Below, piece after piece: positions 16,902-26,457 of a stretch of 64,000 nt of DNA (the stretch's first letter is position 1; each line of letters opens with the position of its first letter). Under the pieces are notes generated by a model. The model saw only the letters and a list, made by a program, of their open reading frames with translations. It was not told the origin of the DNA and searched no databases. Source of the stretch: Sphingobium sp. B2D3C. Lineage in GTDB: Bacteria > Pseudomonadota > Alphaproteobacteria > Sphingomonadales > Sphingomonadaceae. The stretch lies in contig NZ_JAOQOK010000001.1 of the NCBI RefSeq assembly GCF_025961835.1, forward strand, positions 186,001-250,000. The letters run 5' to 3'. The translations under genes were made by a program, and so were the position numbers.

Positions 16902-17384
16902 TTATGCGCGGATATGCAGCACGCAGATCAGCGTGAACAGCCGCCGCGCGGTATCGAAGTCCACGTCGATCTTCCCCTCCAGCCGCCCGCGCAGCAATTC
17001 GGCGGCATCGTTGTGGACAGCGCGCCGGGCCATGTCGACGGTTTCGATCTGGCTCGGCGTCGCCTGGCGGATCGCCTGATAATAGCTCTCCGTAATCGCG
17101 AAATAGTCCCGGATCGCGCGCCGCAGGCTGGCGAGGCCGAGGATGATCGCTTCCAGCGCGCTGTCATCCGTGCGCCGCAGTTCGATCACCAGCCGCCCGT
17201 CCGCCACGCGCAGAAACACTCGATAAGGGCCGGCATAGCCGTCCTCATGCTGGCGCACCGGCGCGAAATGATTGTCTTCCAGCAGGTCGAAGATCGCGAT
17301 CCGTCGTTCCTGCTCCACATCCGCGCTGCGCCACAATATCGTCTTCTCGTCGAGCACGATGTCGATGATGCGGGGATCGGCCAT
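16902..17384 (-). CDS. UPF0262 family protein
   Basis: A 160-residue soluble protein beginning MADPRIIDIVLDEKTILWRS, the recognisable opening of the alphaproteobacterial UPF0262 family. A central acidic stretch and the helix LASLRRAIRDYFAITESYYQAIRQATPSQIETVDMARRA follow, ending in a hydrophobic LICVLHIRA. Family members occur almost only in alphaproteobacteria and have no assigned function. It is the first gene of the apparent UPF0262-GH25-cdd operon. Confidence 0.85.
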   Translation of the reverse strand: MADPRIIDIVLDEKTILWRSADVEQERRIAIFDLLEDNHFAPVRQHEDGYAGPYRVFLRVADGRLVIELRRTDDSALEAIILGLASLRRAIRDYFAITESYYQAIRQATPSQIETVDMARRAVHNDAAELLRGRLEGKIDVDFDTARRLFTLICVLHIRA

Positions 17385-17471
17385 GGTCCCTTGCTTCCCT
17401 AGGCGCGTGGGCCAGCGGCGGCAAGAGCGTGGGGCAGAGGAGAGGCGGGCAGGCCCCGCGAACGCAGAGCC

Positions 17472-18689
17472 TCAGGCGGGCTTAGCGCCCTCGTGCCGGG
17501 GCATCGGCCAGATCAGGCCGATGAACGGCAGAACCAGCATCGCCAGACCGGAGAACAGCAGCGCGCTGGCAACGCCATGGGCCTGCGCCACATGGCCCCA
17601 CAGCCAGCTCCCCAGCGCGATCCCGCCGAAGGTGAGGCTGCTCACCATGGCGGTAATGCGCCCGATAAGCGGGGCGGGCGACCACATCTGGCCGGCGACG
17701 GCAAAGCCGGAGAGCGCCTGCACCCAGCCGGCGCCGCCCAGCACAAGCAGTACGAGCGTGGGCACCAGCCCGATGCCGAGCGCGACGCACACGCACACCG
17801 CGCCATAAAGCAGGCCGGCGCCCCGGATGATCGCCTCGCTGGAGAAGCGTTGGCGGAACCAGGTGCTGCTCGCCGCGCCGATCACGGCCCCAAGGCCGAG
17901 TGCGCCGAGCAGCAGGCCGAAGGTCATCGATCCCTGGCCGAGCATCTGTGTTGCGACCAGTGGCATCAGCGCCCAGGCGGCGCTGCCGGCGAGCGTGAAG
18001 CTGATGGCGCGGACCAGCACGGTGCGGATCGCCGGGGAGCCGAGCGCGAAGCGGAAGCCCTCGCCGATCACCGTCAGCAGCGGGCGCCTTGTGGCCGGCG
18101 CTGGCGGCGCGGTGCGCCAGCGCAGCAGAATGACGATGACCATCAGATAGGAGAGGGCATTGACGACGAAGGCGGCCTTCGCGCCGCCCAGTGCGACGAC
18201 ACCGCCGCCGATGGCCGGGCCAAGGCTGCGCGCGATGTTGAAGGCGAGGATGTTGAGCGCGACGCCCGCGGCCAGTTCGTTGCGCGGCACGATGCTGCCG
18301 ATGGAGGAGGCCAGCGCCGGATTGAAGCAGGCCACGCCGCAGGCGAGAAGGGCGGTGAGGCCGATGAGCAGCCCCGGCGGTGTCGTGCCAACAAAGGCGA
18401 GCGCCGCCAGCAGGACGGAAAGCGAGACCATGCCGGTCTGCGCGCCCAGCATCACCAGTCGCTTGTCGAACATGTCTGCCCACGCGCCGGCCGGCAGGGC
18501 CAGTAGCATGATCGGCAGATTGGTCGCGCTCTGGACGAGGGCGATGACGTCAGCCGGCTGGCCGGTGATGGTGAGTTGCCAGGCGGCGCCCACGGACTGG
18601 ATGGCATTGCCGAAGTGCGAGAACAGGCTGCCGAGCAGGATCAGCAGGAAGGTCCGGTGGCGCAAGGGAGAAAAGGTGCCGCCGCTCAT
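17472..18689 (-). CDS. MFS transporter (EntS/MFS_3-like)
   Basis: A 405-residue twelve-helix major facilitator. It begins SPLRHRTFLLILLGSLFSHFGNAIQSVGAAWQ, and the loop AGAWADMFDKRLVML takes the place of the usual GxxxDRxGR motif. This pattern is that of the MFS_3 group that includes the enterobactin exporter EntS. It is probably an exporter, but the substrate is unknown and no siderophore synthesis genes are nearby. Single gene, divergent from the TSUP gene. Confidence 0.82.
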   Translation of the reverse strand: MSGGTFSPLRHRTFLLILLGSLFSHFGNAIQSVGAAWQLTITGQPADVIALVQSATNLPIMLLALPAGAWADMFDKRLVMLGAQTGMVSLSVLLAALAFVGTTPPGLLIGLTALLACGVACFNPALASSIGSIVPRNELAAGVALNILAFNIARSLGPAIGGGVVALGGAKAAFVVNALSYLMVIVILLRWRTAPPAPATRRPLLTVIGEGFRFALGSPAIRTVLVRAISFTLAGSAAWALMPLVATQMLGQGSMTFGLLLGALGLGAVIGAASSTWFRQRFSSEAIIRGAGLLYGAVCVCVALGIGLVPTLVLLVLGGAGWVQALSGFAVAGQMWSPAPLIGRITAMVSSLTFGGIALGSWLWGHVAQAHGVASALLFSGLAMLVLPFIGLIWPMPRHEGAKPA

Positions 18690-18878
18690 AGCCGTTGGTC
18701 CCTTGTCTGCTGCGCGCTCATCATGCTGGTCCCCTCCGTGCTGTCGCGATCATTGATCCGTCACACGGTTTCGCCCTAGGCGCGTCGTTCTCGCCCGGCA
18801 AGACTGATGCGGCGGCGCGTTGGTGATGGGCAAGCAGGCGGGTGACGGGCCGACCAAAAGCGGCTAACCGCGCCGACG

Positions 18879-19616
18879 ATGACGGGCGTCCTGATCATAA
18901 TCGCGGCCTTCGCCACCGCGTTTCTTTCCGGCATCTTCGGTATGGCGGGGGGATTGCTGCTGATGGGCATCCTCGCCTTCCTGCTGCCGGTGTCGGCGGC
19001 GTTCGTTACGCATGGCATCCTCCAGCTTGTCGCCAATGGCTGGCGGGCGGTGGTGCATCGCGAGCATGTCGTCTGGCCGATCATGCGCACTTATGCACTG
19101 GGCGTTTTTGCTGCAGGTGCGGTGGTCGCGATGATCGGCTTCTCGCCCTCGCGACCCTTGCTGTTCCTGCTGCTCGGGTTGGTGCCGCTGGTCGTCTGGC
19201 TGCCCCGCTGCTGGATCGCTCTCGATGCATCCCGGCCCTCCCATGCCTTCCTTGCCGGGTTCACCGTGTCAGGCCTTAACCTGACGGCGGGCGTTGCCGG
19301 CCCGATGATGGACGTGTTCTTCGTCCGCACCCCGCTGACCCGCCACCAGATCGTCTCGACCAAGGCGGCGGGGCAGGTTTTCAGCCATATCGCGAAGATT
19401 GGCGTCTTTGGTATGCCCATGTTGCTTGCCGGTCGGAGTGCCATGCCGCCCTGGTGGGTGTTCGCCATCGCCGTGCCGCTGTCCATGGTCGGCACGATGC
19501 TTGGCGGGCGACTGCTGGATCGGATCAGTGACGGCCACTTCCGGCGCTATACGGCATGGATCGTCACCGCGATTGGCATGCTCTACATCGGGAAGGCGGT
19601 GATGGAATGGCTCTGA
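18879..19616 (+). CDS. TSUP (TauE/SafE) family permease
   Basis: A 245-residue membrane protein with seven or eight helices. The N-terminal ATAFLSGIFGMAGGLLLMG and the repeated GFTVSGLNLTAGVAGPMMDVFF are the duplicated signature of TauE/SafE permeases, which move sulfur oxyanions or small organosulfonates. It overlaps the DUF455 gene by 10 bases, so the two are probably translated together. The substrate is unknown; the early ATG at 18879 sets the family's usual start. Confidence 0.85.
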   Translation: MTGVLIIIAAFATAFLSGIFGMAGGLLLMGILAFLLPVSAAFVTHGILQLVANGWRAVVHREHVVWPIMRTYALGVFAAGAVVAMIGFSPSRPLLFLLLGLVPLVVWLPRCWIALDASRPSHAFLAGFTVSGLNLTAGVAGPMMDVFFVRTPLTRHQIVSTKAAGQVFSHIAKIGVFGMPMLLAGRSAMPPWWVFAIAVPLSMVGTMLGGRLLDRISDGHFRRYTAWIVTAIGMLYIGKAVMEWL

Positions 19617-20413
19617 CTGAACCGGCCACATTGGGCGATGCCTGCGTTGCCGTATTGCGCTGCAGCAATCCGCGCGAGAAGGTGATGGCGGCACGCAAGG
19701 CGGCGCGGGACTGGCGGCTTGGGCGCCTCGCGCACCGGTTCGATACGCCCCCGCCAGACCGGCCCGGCCGGCCCGAGCGCCCTGAGCTTCTGCCGCCAAA
19801 CCGCATGCCAAAGCGCGGCAAGGGGGGCTCGGAGCGCGCCCGCATCGCGATGATTCACGCGCTGGCGCATATCGAATTCGTCGCCATCGATCTGGCGTTC
19901 GATCTCATCGCACGCTTTGGCGCGGACTTCCCGCCCGACTTTGCCGACGACTGGCTGCGTGTCGGCGCAGACGAGGCGATGCATTTCGCCCTACTTGCGC
20001 GCCGGCTGGAGGAACTGGGCAGCGCCTATGGCGATCTGCCTGCCCATGATGGTCTGTGGGAGGCCGCGATCGAAACCGCGCATGACGTCGCGGCCCGCCT
20101 CGCCATCGTGCCGATGGTGCTGGAAGCGCGGGCGCTGGACATCACCCCGGAAACCATCGTGCGGTTCAGGCATTTCAACGATGAGCGGACCGCGCGGATG
20201 CTGACCCGAATCGTTGACGACGAAATTCGTCATGTCGGCGCAGGGACGAAGTGGTTTTTTTGGTCGATGAATCGATCCGGCGCAAACCCGCAGGAAAGCT
20301 ACCAAATGTTGGTTCGGCGCCACTGTCGCGGTGCGGTTAAGCCGCCGTTCAACGACTCAGCGCGGAGTCAGGCCGGTTTGACGCGCGATTTCTACCTGCC
20401 TCTTGCGCCTTAA
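19607..20413 (+). CDS. DUF455 ferritin-like protein
   Basis: A 268-residue protein of the DUF455 family, a helical ferritin-like bundle. Candidate di-iron ligands are visible as HIE (in LAHIEFVAIDLA), DEAMHF and DDEIRH, spaced as in ferritin-like carboxylate-bridged sites. Members of this family have been reported near tRNA modification or general metabolic genes, without a settled function. Start ATG 19607 lies inside the last codons of the TSUP gene (10-base overlap). The C-terminus ends in a basic, less conserved tail. Confidence 0.82.
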   Translation: MALTEPATLGDACVAVLRCSNPREKVMAARKAARDWRLGRLAHRFDTPPPDRPGRPERPELLPPNRMPKRGKGGSERARIAMIHALAHIEFVAIDLAFDLIARFGADFPPDFADDWLRVGADEAMHFALLARRLEELGSAYGDLPAHDGLWEAAIETAHDVAARLAIVPMVLEARALDITPETIVRFRHFNDERTARMLTRIVDDEIRHVGAGTKWFFWSMNRSGANPQESYQMLVRRHCRGAVKPPFNDSARSQAGLTRDFYLPLAP

Positions 20414-20505
20414 CCCGTTCTTCGCTCGAAAAGCCCCAGCCGGTTCACATGAGCCGGAAACACAAAAACATTGAGGGGTCGGTCACGGCCCATCAAGGGG
20501 TCCAA

Positions 20506-21195
20506 ATGATCGATTCGAGCGCTATGACCTTCGCCAAAGAGGGTGTCCTCAAATCTGCCGCGAAGGTTCTGGCGATTGCCGGTCTGATGGTTGCCTCTCC
20601 TGCTCTGGCCGATGCCGGCCACGACGCCCAGTTCGCCTCGCTCTTCTCGGCGATGGTCCAGATGGAGCAGTCCACCGAGCAGAGCACGGACAGCAAGGCC
20701 TCCATCCCGTCGCGCCAGCCGGTCGACGATGTGCGTCTCACCTCTTCTTTCGGTACTCGCAGCGATCCGTTCAACGGCCGCGCTCGCATGCATCAGGGCA
20801 TCGACATTCCCGGCCCGATCGGCACGCCGATCTATGCGACGGCCGATGGTGTCGTGCGCCGCTCGCAGTGGGTGAACGGCTATGGCAATCTCGTCGAGAT
20901 CAACCATGGCAATGGCCTCGAGACCCGCTACGGCCACATGTCCAAGCTGATCGCCCAGCCCAATGAGCGCGTCCGTCGCGGCCAGCTCATCGGCCTGATG
21001 GGCTCCACCGGTCGCTCGACTGGCAGCCACCTTCACTATGAAGTCCGCATCGCCGGCAGCGCCGTGAACCCGATGCCCTATCTGGAAGGCACCAATTACG
21101 AGCTGGCTCTGGCCGAGGCCAAGGAGCACAGCGATCGTCAGGTCGCCATGGGTGGCCCGGAAGCCAACCGCCCCACCGACAACCGCGATCGTTGA
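20506..21195 (+). CDS. M23-family metallopeptidase
   Basis: A 229-residue exported protein. An N-terminal signal sequence (hydrophobic stretch 20-33, cleavage near ALA-DAG) is followed by a lysostaphin-type M23 domain. The zinc ligands are H96 and D100 (MHQGIDIPG) and H177 (SHLHYEV), with YGH at 142-144. Such enzymes cut peptidoglycan cross-links or act as adaptors; all ligands are present, so activity is likely. ATG 20506 follows AAGGGG closely; an upstream ATG at 20449 is possible but has no clear site. Confidence 0.88.
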   Translation: MIDSSAMTFAKEGVLKSAAKVLAIAGLMVASPALADAGHDAQFASLFSAMVQMEQSTEQSTDSKASIPSRQPVDDVRLTSSFGTRSDPFNGRARMHQGIDIPGPIGTPIYATADGVVRRSQWVNGYGNLVEINHGNGLETRYGHMSKLIAQPNERVRRGQLIGLMGSTGRSTGSHLHYEVRIAGSAVNPMPYLEGTNYELALAEAKEHSDRQVAMGGPEANRPTDNRDR

Positions 21196-21317
21196 TCGCC
21201 GCTCGCCCGCTCGGGTGAGCAGGCTGTCCTGAGTTTCTTTCTCCATCGTCAAGCGCGGCGCGGCTCCCTTGCGGGCCGCCGCTTGCCGTTGCGGCGTGTG
21301 CGCCCTATCTAGCAGCC

Positions 21318-21641
21318 ATGGATATCAGCCTCTCTCCCACCGCCGCCGCGCGGGTCGCCTGGATCGCCCAGCGCCAGAGCAAGCCGGCCATTCTCCGCCT
21401 CGCGGTGGAAGGCGGGGGGTGCTCCGGCTTCCAGTATCGCTTCGGCTTGGCCGATGCGCCCGAGGCGGACGATGTTATGGTCGAGACGGACGGCGTGAAG
21501 TTGGTCGTCGATTCCATGAGCCTCGATCTGGTGCGCGGCTGCGTGGTTGATTTTGTGGACAATCTCGGTGGTGCGGCTTTCAAGGTTGAAAATCCCAATG
21601 CCACCGCCGGCTGCGGCTGCGGAACCAGCTTCTCGGTCTGA
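21318..21641 (+). CDS. erpA: Iron-sulfur cluster insertion protein ErpA/IscA
   Basis: A 107-residue A-type carrier that delivers Fe-S clusters to apoproteins. The three cysteine ligands are C35 in GGGCSGFQY, and C99 and C101 in AGCGCGTSF. The central VVDSMSLDLVRGCVVDFVDN segment is standard for ErpA. No isc or suf genes are adjacent. It is the first of several plus-strand genes, lying ahead of xth. Confidence 0.92.
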   Translation: MDISLSPTAAARVAWIAQRQSKPAILRLAVEGGGCSGFQYRFGLADAPEADDVMVETDGVKLVVDSMSLDLVRGCVVDFVDNLGGAAFKVENPNATAGCGCGTSFSV

Positions 21642-21739
21642 CTTTCTGGGCGTTTGCGCCGGGACGCGCTTGTCGAAGCGCCCCGCTTCTCCCTAAGACG
21701 GACCCTCACTGGCAGGTGCCGGCAAAAGGGCTTTAGTTC

Positions 21740-22513
21740 ATGCGGATCGCGACCTTCAATATCAACGGCATCAAGGCGCGGCTGCCGCGTCTGGTCGAGT
21801 GGCTGACGGAAACCCAGCCGGACGTCGCCTGCCTGCAGGAAATCAAGACGCAGGATGAAGGCTTCCCGATCAAGGATATCGAAGATGCCGGCTATGGCGC
21901 CATCTGGCACGGCCAGAAGGGCTTTAACGGCGTCGCGATCTTGGCGAAGGGCGCCACCCCGCAGGAAGTGACGCGCGGGCTCGAGGGAGAGCCGGAAGAC
22001 GAGCACAGCCGCTACATCGAGGCGGATGTGAACGGCGTGCGCATCGCTTCCATCTATCTGCCCAATGGCAATCCGGTGCCCGGCCCCAAATTCGAGTACA
22101 AGCTGCGCTGGATGGCCCGGCTGCGCGCCCGTGCGGCGCAGATCTGGGCGGAGGAAGTGCCTGCCGTGCTGGCCGGGGACTACAACGTCATACCGTTCGA
22201 TCGCGACGTCTGGTCGCCACCCGCCATGGCCAGCGACGCACTGATGCAGCCGGAGAGCCGCGCCGCCTACAAGACCCTGCTCAACGACGGCTGGACCGAT
22301 GCGCTGGCCGCGCGCCATCCGCTCGGCGGCGTGTGGACCTTCTGGGATTATCAAGCCGGCGCCTGGCAACGCGATGCAGGCTTCCGCATCGATCATCTGC
22401 TGCTCTCGCCCACTGCTGCCGACCGGCTGGTCGATGCGCAGGTGGACAAGGCCTATCGCGGGCGGGAGAAAGCCAGCGATCACGCCCCGGTCTGGGTCCG
22501 CCTGAAGGACTGA
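21740..22513 (+). CDS. xth: Exodeoxyribonuclease III
   Basis: ExoIII is an AP endonuclease and 3'-5' exonuclease of base-excision repair. The 257-residue protein has the family length and shows MRIATFNINGIKARL at the start, CLQEIKTQ with the metal-binding glutamate (about 36), the GDYNV catalytic loop (near 152) and the C-terminal SDHAPVWV with the catalytic histidine. It belongs to the bacterial Xth group. It is 53 bases upstream of the alcohol dehydrogenase gene and may share a transcript with it. Confidence 0.95.
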   Translation: MRIATFNINGIKARLPRLVEWLTETQPDVACLQEIKTQDEGFPIKDIEDAGYGAIWHGQKGFNGVAILAKGATPQEVTRGLEGEPEDEHSRYIEADVNGVRIASIYLPNGNPVPGPKFEYKLRWMARLRARAAQIWAEEVPAVLAGDYNVIPFDRDVWSPPAMASDALMQPESRAAYKTLLNDGWTDALAARHPLGGVWTFWDYQAGAWQRDAGFRIDHLLLSPTAADRLVDAQVDKAYRGREKASDHAPVWVRLKD

Positions 22514-22565
22514 CGGCGCCCTTTCCAACCAGATGCCCAATTCAGGAGCCAGGAGTCGACGCGCG

Positions 22566-23552
22566 ATGAAGGCCTTTGCTTATGACGCCGCCCACCCGCT
22601 GACGGACTTCGCGCTCACCCTGCGCGACCTGCCCGATCCGGTGCCCGGCCCACAGGATCTGCTGGTCCGGGTCGAGGCGTTCGCGCTCAATCCGGTCGAT
22701 ACCAAGATCCGCCAGCGCCGCGGCGGCACGGCGAATGCGCCGGTCGTGCTCGGTTGGGATGCTGCCGGCATCGTCGAGGCCGTTGGCGCGCAGGTGCAGG
22801 GCTTTGCGGTTGGTGATGCCGTCTATTATGCCGGCGATCTCAACCGACCGGGCAGCTATGCCCGTCTGCAAGCGGTCGATCACCGCCTTGTCGCGCACAA
22901 GCCCGCGAGCCTCGATTTCGCCGATGCCGCCGCCCTGCCGCTGACCGCGCTCACCGCCTATGAGGCGATGCTGGAGCGCGGGATCGTCTATGATGCGGAC
23001 AGCCGCGTGCTGATCATCGGCGGGGCAGGGGGCGTCGGCTCGATGGCGATCCAACTGCTCAAGGCGCTGACCCCCGCCACCGTCATCGCCACCGCATCCC
23101 GGCAGGAGACGGTCGCCTTCGCGCAGCTTATGGGCGCCGACCATGTCATCGGCCGGGATGTGCAGCGCGAACTGGCGGGGCTCGGCCTGCATGATCTCCA
23201 TGCCATCTTCAGCACCACGCATACCGATGCCTATCTGCCGGTCATCCCCACGCTGTTGCGCCCCTTTGGCCATCTCATGGTCATCGACGATCCCGCCGCG
23301 CTGGACATCTTGCCGTTCAAGCAGAAGGCGCTCTCGGTCCACTGGGAGTTCATGTTCGCCAAGTCGATCAACGGCTTTCGCATGGCCGAGCAGCAGGCGG
23401 TTTTGCGGCAGGTGGCGGCGCTGGTCGATGCGGGCACGCTGGTTTCCACCCGCACCCGAACGCTCACCGCCAGTGTCGACACGCTGCGCGAGGCGCACGC
23501 CGCGCTGGAGGCCGGTGCGCTGATCGGCAAGACCGTCATGCGCTGGGATTGA
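22566..23552 (+). CDS. Zinc-binding alcohol dehydrogenase family protein (quinone oxidoreductase-like)
   Basis: A 328-residue medium-chain dehydrogenase. The N-terminal GroES-like fold contains AFALNPVDTKIR, and the nucleotide-binding loop GGAGGVGSMAIQL is near residue 155. It has no catalytic-zinc cysteine pattern, so it acts as an NADPH-dependent quinone or enone reductase rather than a zinc alcohol dehydrogenase, despite the family name. Start ATG 22566 is preferred to 22533 because MKAFAYDAAHPL is the typical family opening. Confidence 0.85.
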   Translation: MKAFAYDAAHPLTDFALTLRDLPDPVPGPQDLLVRVEAFALNPVDTKIRQRRGGTANAPVVLGWDAAGIVEAVGAQVQGFAVGDAVYYAGDLNRPGSYARLQAVDHRLVAHKPASLDFADAAALPLTALTAYEAMLERGIVYDADSRVLIIGGAGGVGSMAIQLLKALTPATVIATASRQETVAFAQLMGADHVIGRDVQRELAGLGLHDLHAIFSTTHTDAYLPVIPTLLRPFGHLMVIDDPAALDILPFKQKALSVHWEFMFAKSINGFRMAEQQAVLRQVAALVDAGTLVSTRTRTLTASVDTLREAHAALEAGALIGKTVMRWD

Positions 23553-23632
23553 GCCATTTTACGTCGGTTTGATGCCTCTTTTCGTCGCCCGGTCTGTTAT
23601 AGAGGGTGAGCTTGAACAGGGAGCATGGATCG

Positions 23633-24292
23633 ATGGATGACAGGTCGAAGCCTTGGCTGACCGGTGAGTCTCCCGCACGGGGCGGCAAGCGCCACGCGCC
23701 CGCCACGGTGCGCAACCGCGATGCCATCGCCCAATTGCTCGCGCAGACCTTGCCGGCCACCGGGCTCGTGCTGGAGATCGCCAGCGGCTCCGGCGAACAT
23801 GCCGTGCATTTCGCGCGCTGCTTCCCTGCCTTGCGCTGGCTGCCGAGCGACCCTGACCCGGTCGCGCGCGCCTCGATCACCGCCTGGGCGGATGAGGTCG
23901 CGCTGCCCAATCTCGCTCCGCCGCTGCAGATCGACGCTGCCGATCCCGAGGCGTGGCCGATCGGCGAGGCGGACGCGATCCTGTGCATCAACATGGTGCA
24001 TATCTCGCCTTGGGCTGCAACGCTCGGCCTGCTCCACGGCGCGGCGATGCTGTTGCCGGAAGGCGCGCCGCTCTTTCTTTACGGCCCCTATTTCCGCCGC
24101 GAGGCGGAGACGGCCCCAAGCAATCTCGCTTTCGATGAGTCGCTGCGCGCGCGCGACCCCGCCTGGGGCCTGCGCTGGGTGCACGATGTCGAGGCGGCGG
24201 CGGCGTCCGAGGGCTTCGAGCTGAAGCGCGTCGTCGAGATGCCGGCCAATAATCTCAGCCTGATCTTCCGGCGCGGTCCTCATCCGGGCTGA
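23633..24292 (+). CDS. DUF938 SAM-dependent methyltransferase-like protein
   Basis: A 219-residue protein of the DUF938 family. The SAM-binding motif VLEIASGSGEHAVHFARCFP follows an N-terminal PARGGKRHAPATVRNRDAI segment found throughout the family. ICINMVHISPWAATLGLL and LYGPYFR(R)EAETAPSNLAFDESLRARDPAWGLR are further markers. The target is unknown. Its last 38 bases overlap the 3' end of the convergent EamA gene. Confidence 0.88.
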   Translation: MDDRSKPWLTGESPARGGKRHAPATVRNRDAIAQLLAQTLPATGLVLEIASGSGEHAVHFARCFPALRWLPSDPDPVARASITAWADEVALPNLAPPLQIDAADPEAWPIGEADAILCINMVHISPWAATLGLLHGAAMLLPEGAPLFLYGPYFRREAETAPSNLAFDESLRARDPAWGLRWVHDVEAAAASEGFELKRVVEMPANNLSLIFRRGPHPG

Positions 24293-25205
24293 CGGTGAGC
24301 GCGCGGCGCACATGCTCGCGCCAGGCGATGTAGAGTCCGCTCGCTGCGATCAGCCCGGCTCCCACCCAGATGGAGGGTTCCGGCCAGTAGGACCAGAGCA
24401 GCCAGCCGGCCAGCGTGGCCCAGATCATCTGGCTGTAATCCATGGGGATGACGATGGAGACCGGCCCGTAGCGCAGGGCCGAGGTCATGAACAATTGCGC
24501 CGCCCCGCCGGTCAGCCCCAAGCCGATGAACAGCGTCCATGCGACGGGATCATGGCTTTGCCCGTACCAGATCAGCATCAGCCCAAGCGGCGGCAGCGAG
24601 AGCAGGGTGAACCAGAAGACGATGATCGGCGCCGACTCGCGCTTGCCAAGATCGCGCAGCACGATGGCGACGAGCGCCGTCACCATTGCCCCGCCGAGCG
24701 CCACAAACACGCCGGCGGAGGCGAAATTGGCGGAGTCCGGATGGGTCATGATGACCACGCCGACAAAGCCGAGCAGCACCGCGCTCCAGCGGTGGATGCC
24801 GGTCTGTTCGCGCAGCAATAGCGCCGAAAGGATTGTGGCGAAGATCGGCATGGTAAAGCCGATGGAGGTCGCTTCCGCCAGCGGCAGCAATGCGACCGCG
24901 CCGAAGTTGAGCAACATGCCGATCATGCCGAGGCTGGTGCGAGTGATGTGGGTGCGCATCGGTGCCTTGGGCAGCAGGGCCGTGCCCATCAGTGCGACCG
25001 CCCAGAGCGCCGCGACGGGGAAGGCAAAGAGCTGCCGGTAGAACACCACTTCGGCCAGATTGGCGCCGCGCTCGATCAGCAGCTTGCCGATGGCGTAGGT
25101 CGCGCCGATCATCATCATCGCCAGCAGCCGCAGCATGATCGCGAACAGGGGCCGGTCGCGGCGTGCGGGCGCGGAGGGGGCCTCGGCAGCGGCGGCGCTG
25201 CTCAT
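24255..25205 (-). CDS. EamA-family (DMT) transporter
   Basis: A 316-residue protein with ten predicted helices in two EamA repeats, the organisation of drug/metabolite exporters. Recognisable segments are ATYAIGKLLIERGANLAEVVFYRQLFAFP and PIFATILSALLLREQTGIHRWSAVLLGFVGVV. It starts at ATG 25205, overlapping the RarD stop as ATGA, so the two permeases are a translationally coupled pair. Substrate unknown; direction probably outward. Confidence 0.87.
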   Translation of the reverse strand: MSSAAAAEAPSAPARRDRPLFAIMLRLLAMMMIGATYAIGKLLIERGANLAEVVFYRQLFAFPVAALWAVALMGTALLPKAPMRTHITRTSLGMIGMLLNFGAVALLPLAEATSIGFTMPIFATILSALLLREQTGIHRWSAVLLGFVGVVIMTHPDSANFASAGVFVALGGAMVTALVAIVLRDLGKRESAPIIVFWFTLLSLPPLGLMLIWYGQSHDPVAWTLFIGLGLTGGAAQLFMTSALRYGPVSIVIPMDYSQMIWATLAGWLLWSYWPEPSIWVGAGLIAASGLYIAWREHVRRALTVSPDEDRAGRSG

Positions 25206-26131
25206 GCCAGCGTGCGCCGCCGCGCGCGAGCGCCGCTCAGACTGTCCCACACGAACAGTGCGAGGGCGACCCAGATCAGTAGGAAGCTGCCCCAGCGCCC
25301 GGCGGACATCGGCTCGCCGAACAGGAATACCCCGCACAGGAACTGCAGCGAGGGAGCGATATACTGCATCAGCCCGAGCGTCACGAGCGGCAGGGCGCGC
25401 GCGGAAATAGCGAACAGGATCAGCGGCACGGAGGTGAGCGCCCCGGTGCCGATCAGGCCGAGCGTCACCCAGCGATCCTCACCGAAGGCCAGGGTGCCCT
25501 GCGCGGCATAAAAGCTCACCAGCGCGAGGGCCGGGGCGCACAGCACCAGCGTCTCCACCGCCAGACCCGAGGTCGAGGGCACCGGCGTCAGCTTGCGGAC
25601 GAGCCCATAAAAGGCAAAGCTGATCGCCAGCGCGAGGCTGATCCAGAGAGTCTGCCACTCGCCGATGGCGAGCAGCGCGACGCCCACTGCCGCGATGCCG
25701 ATGGCGACAGCCTGCCGGCGGCGCAGCACTTCCTTGAGCACCAGCGTGCCGAGCAGCACATTGACCAGCGGGTTGAGGAAATAGCCAAGGCTCGCCGCCA
25801 CGACATGGTCGGTATCCACCGCCCAGATATAGACCAGCCAATTGATGCCGATGAGCACCGCGCTCAGCGCCAGCGCGGCGAGAATGCGCGGCTGGCTGAA
25901 GATCGCGACGAAAGCGCGATATTGCCGCATCGCCGCCAGCACGATGGCGAGGAAGGCGACGGACCAGATCACCCGATGCGCCACGATCTCGAAAGGAGAG
26001 ACATGGCCGAGCAGCTTGAAATAAAGCGGCATCAGGCCCCAGATCGCATAGGCGCCGACGCCGGCGAGCAGGCCCGCGCGCCGTTCGGCCGCCTGTTCGG
26101 CATCCGCGATGTCGGTGGGTTGGCTGCTCAT
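25202..26131 (-). CDS. rarD: RarD-family EamA transporter
   Basis: A 309-residue ten-helix permease. The opening LLAGVGAYAIWGLMPLYFKLLGHVSPFEIVAHRVIWS is the diagnostic RarD start, and NPLVNVLLGTLVLKE lies in the first half. The C-terminal part contains LQYIAPSLQFLCGVFLFGE (here LMQYIAPSLQ). RarD proteins are associated with chloramphenicol-type drug resistance by name only. ATG 26131 follows a GAGAG site; the upstream frame to 26458 is out of family. It ends overlapping the EamA gene and is preceded 14 bases away by a small membrane protein. Confidence 0.9.
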   Translation of the reverse strand: MSSQPTDIADAEQAAERRAGLLAGVGAYAIWGLMPLYFKLLGHVSPFEIVAHRVIWSVAFLAIVLAAMRQYRAFVAIFSQPRILAALALSAVLIGINWLVYIWAVDTDHVVAASLGYFLNPLVNVLLGTLVLKEVLRRRQAVAIGIAAVGVALLAIGEWQTLWISLALAISFAFYGLVRKLTPVPSTSGLAVETLVLCAPALALVSFYAAQGTLAFGEDRWVTLGLIGTGALTSVPLILFAISARALPLVTLGLMQYIAPSLQFLCGVFLFGEPMSAGRWGSFLLIWVALALFVWDSLSGARARRRTLA

Positions 26132-26145
26132 ATTGCCGCTCTCGT

Positions 26146-26373
26146 TCAGAAAATTCCACCGCCGGCCCACAGGCGCAACGTGCCGAAGGCGGCGACGGCG
26201 AGGCAGAAATTGCGCGCGCCACTGCCCGCCGCGAACTGGCCGATCAGCGCCCCGAACAGGGCCATCGGCACAATCACCCAATTGGCCCAGCCAAGGCCGG
26301 GGATGATCGCGGGAATGGCAAGAATCAGCGCGACCGCGCCGATCAGAATGGAGAGCAGCGAAAGCATCCCCAT
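26146..26373 (-). CDS. Small two-helix membrane protein
   Basis: A 75-residue protein, almost entirely hydrophobic (MGMLSLLSILIGAVALILAI... and VIVPMALFGALIGQFAA), with two or three short helices and a conserved-looking GARNFCLAVAAFGTLRLWAGGGIF end. I do not recognise a named family. It starts at ATG 26373, close to a second ATG at 26367. It lies directly upstream of rarD on the same strand, so it is probably the first gene of that operon. Confidence 0.6.
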   Translation of the reverse strand: MGMLSLLSILIGAVALILAIPAIIPGLGWANWVIVPMALFGALIGQFAAGSGARNFCLAVAAFGTLRLWAGGGIF

Positions 26374-26457
26374 CCCATGAGCCTGACCGGGGATATTGGC
26401 AAGTGCAGGGGGCACGAGAGACTTGAGGTGTTTGCAGTCTCAGGCGCAGACACGTCA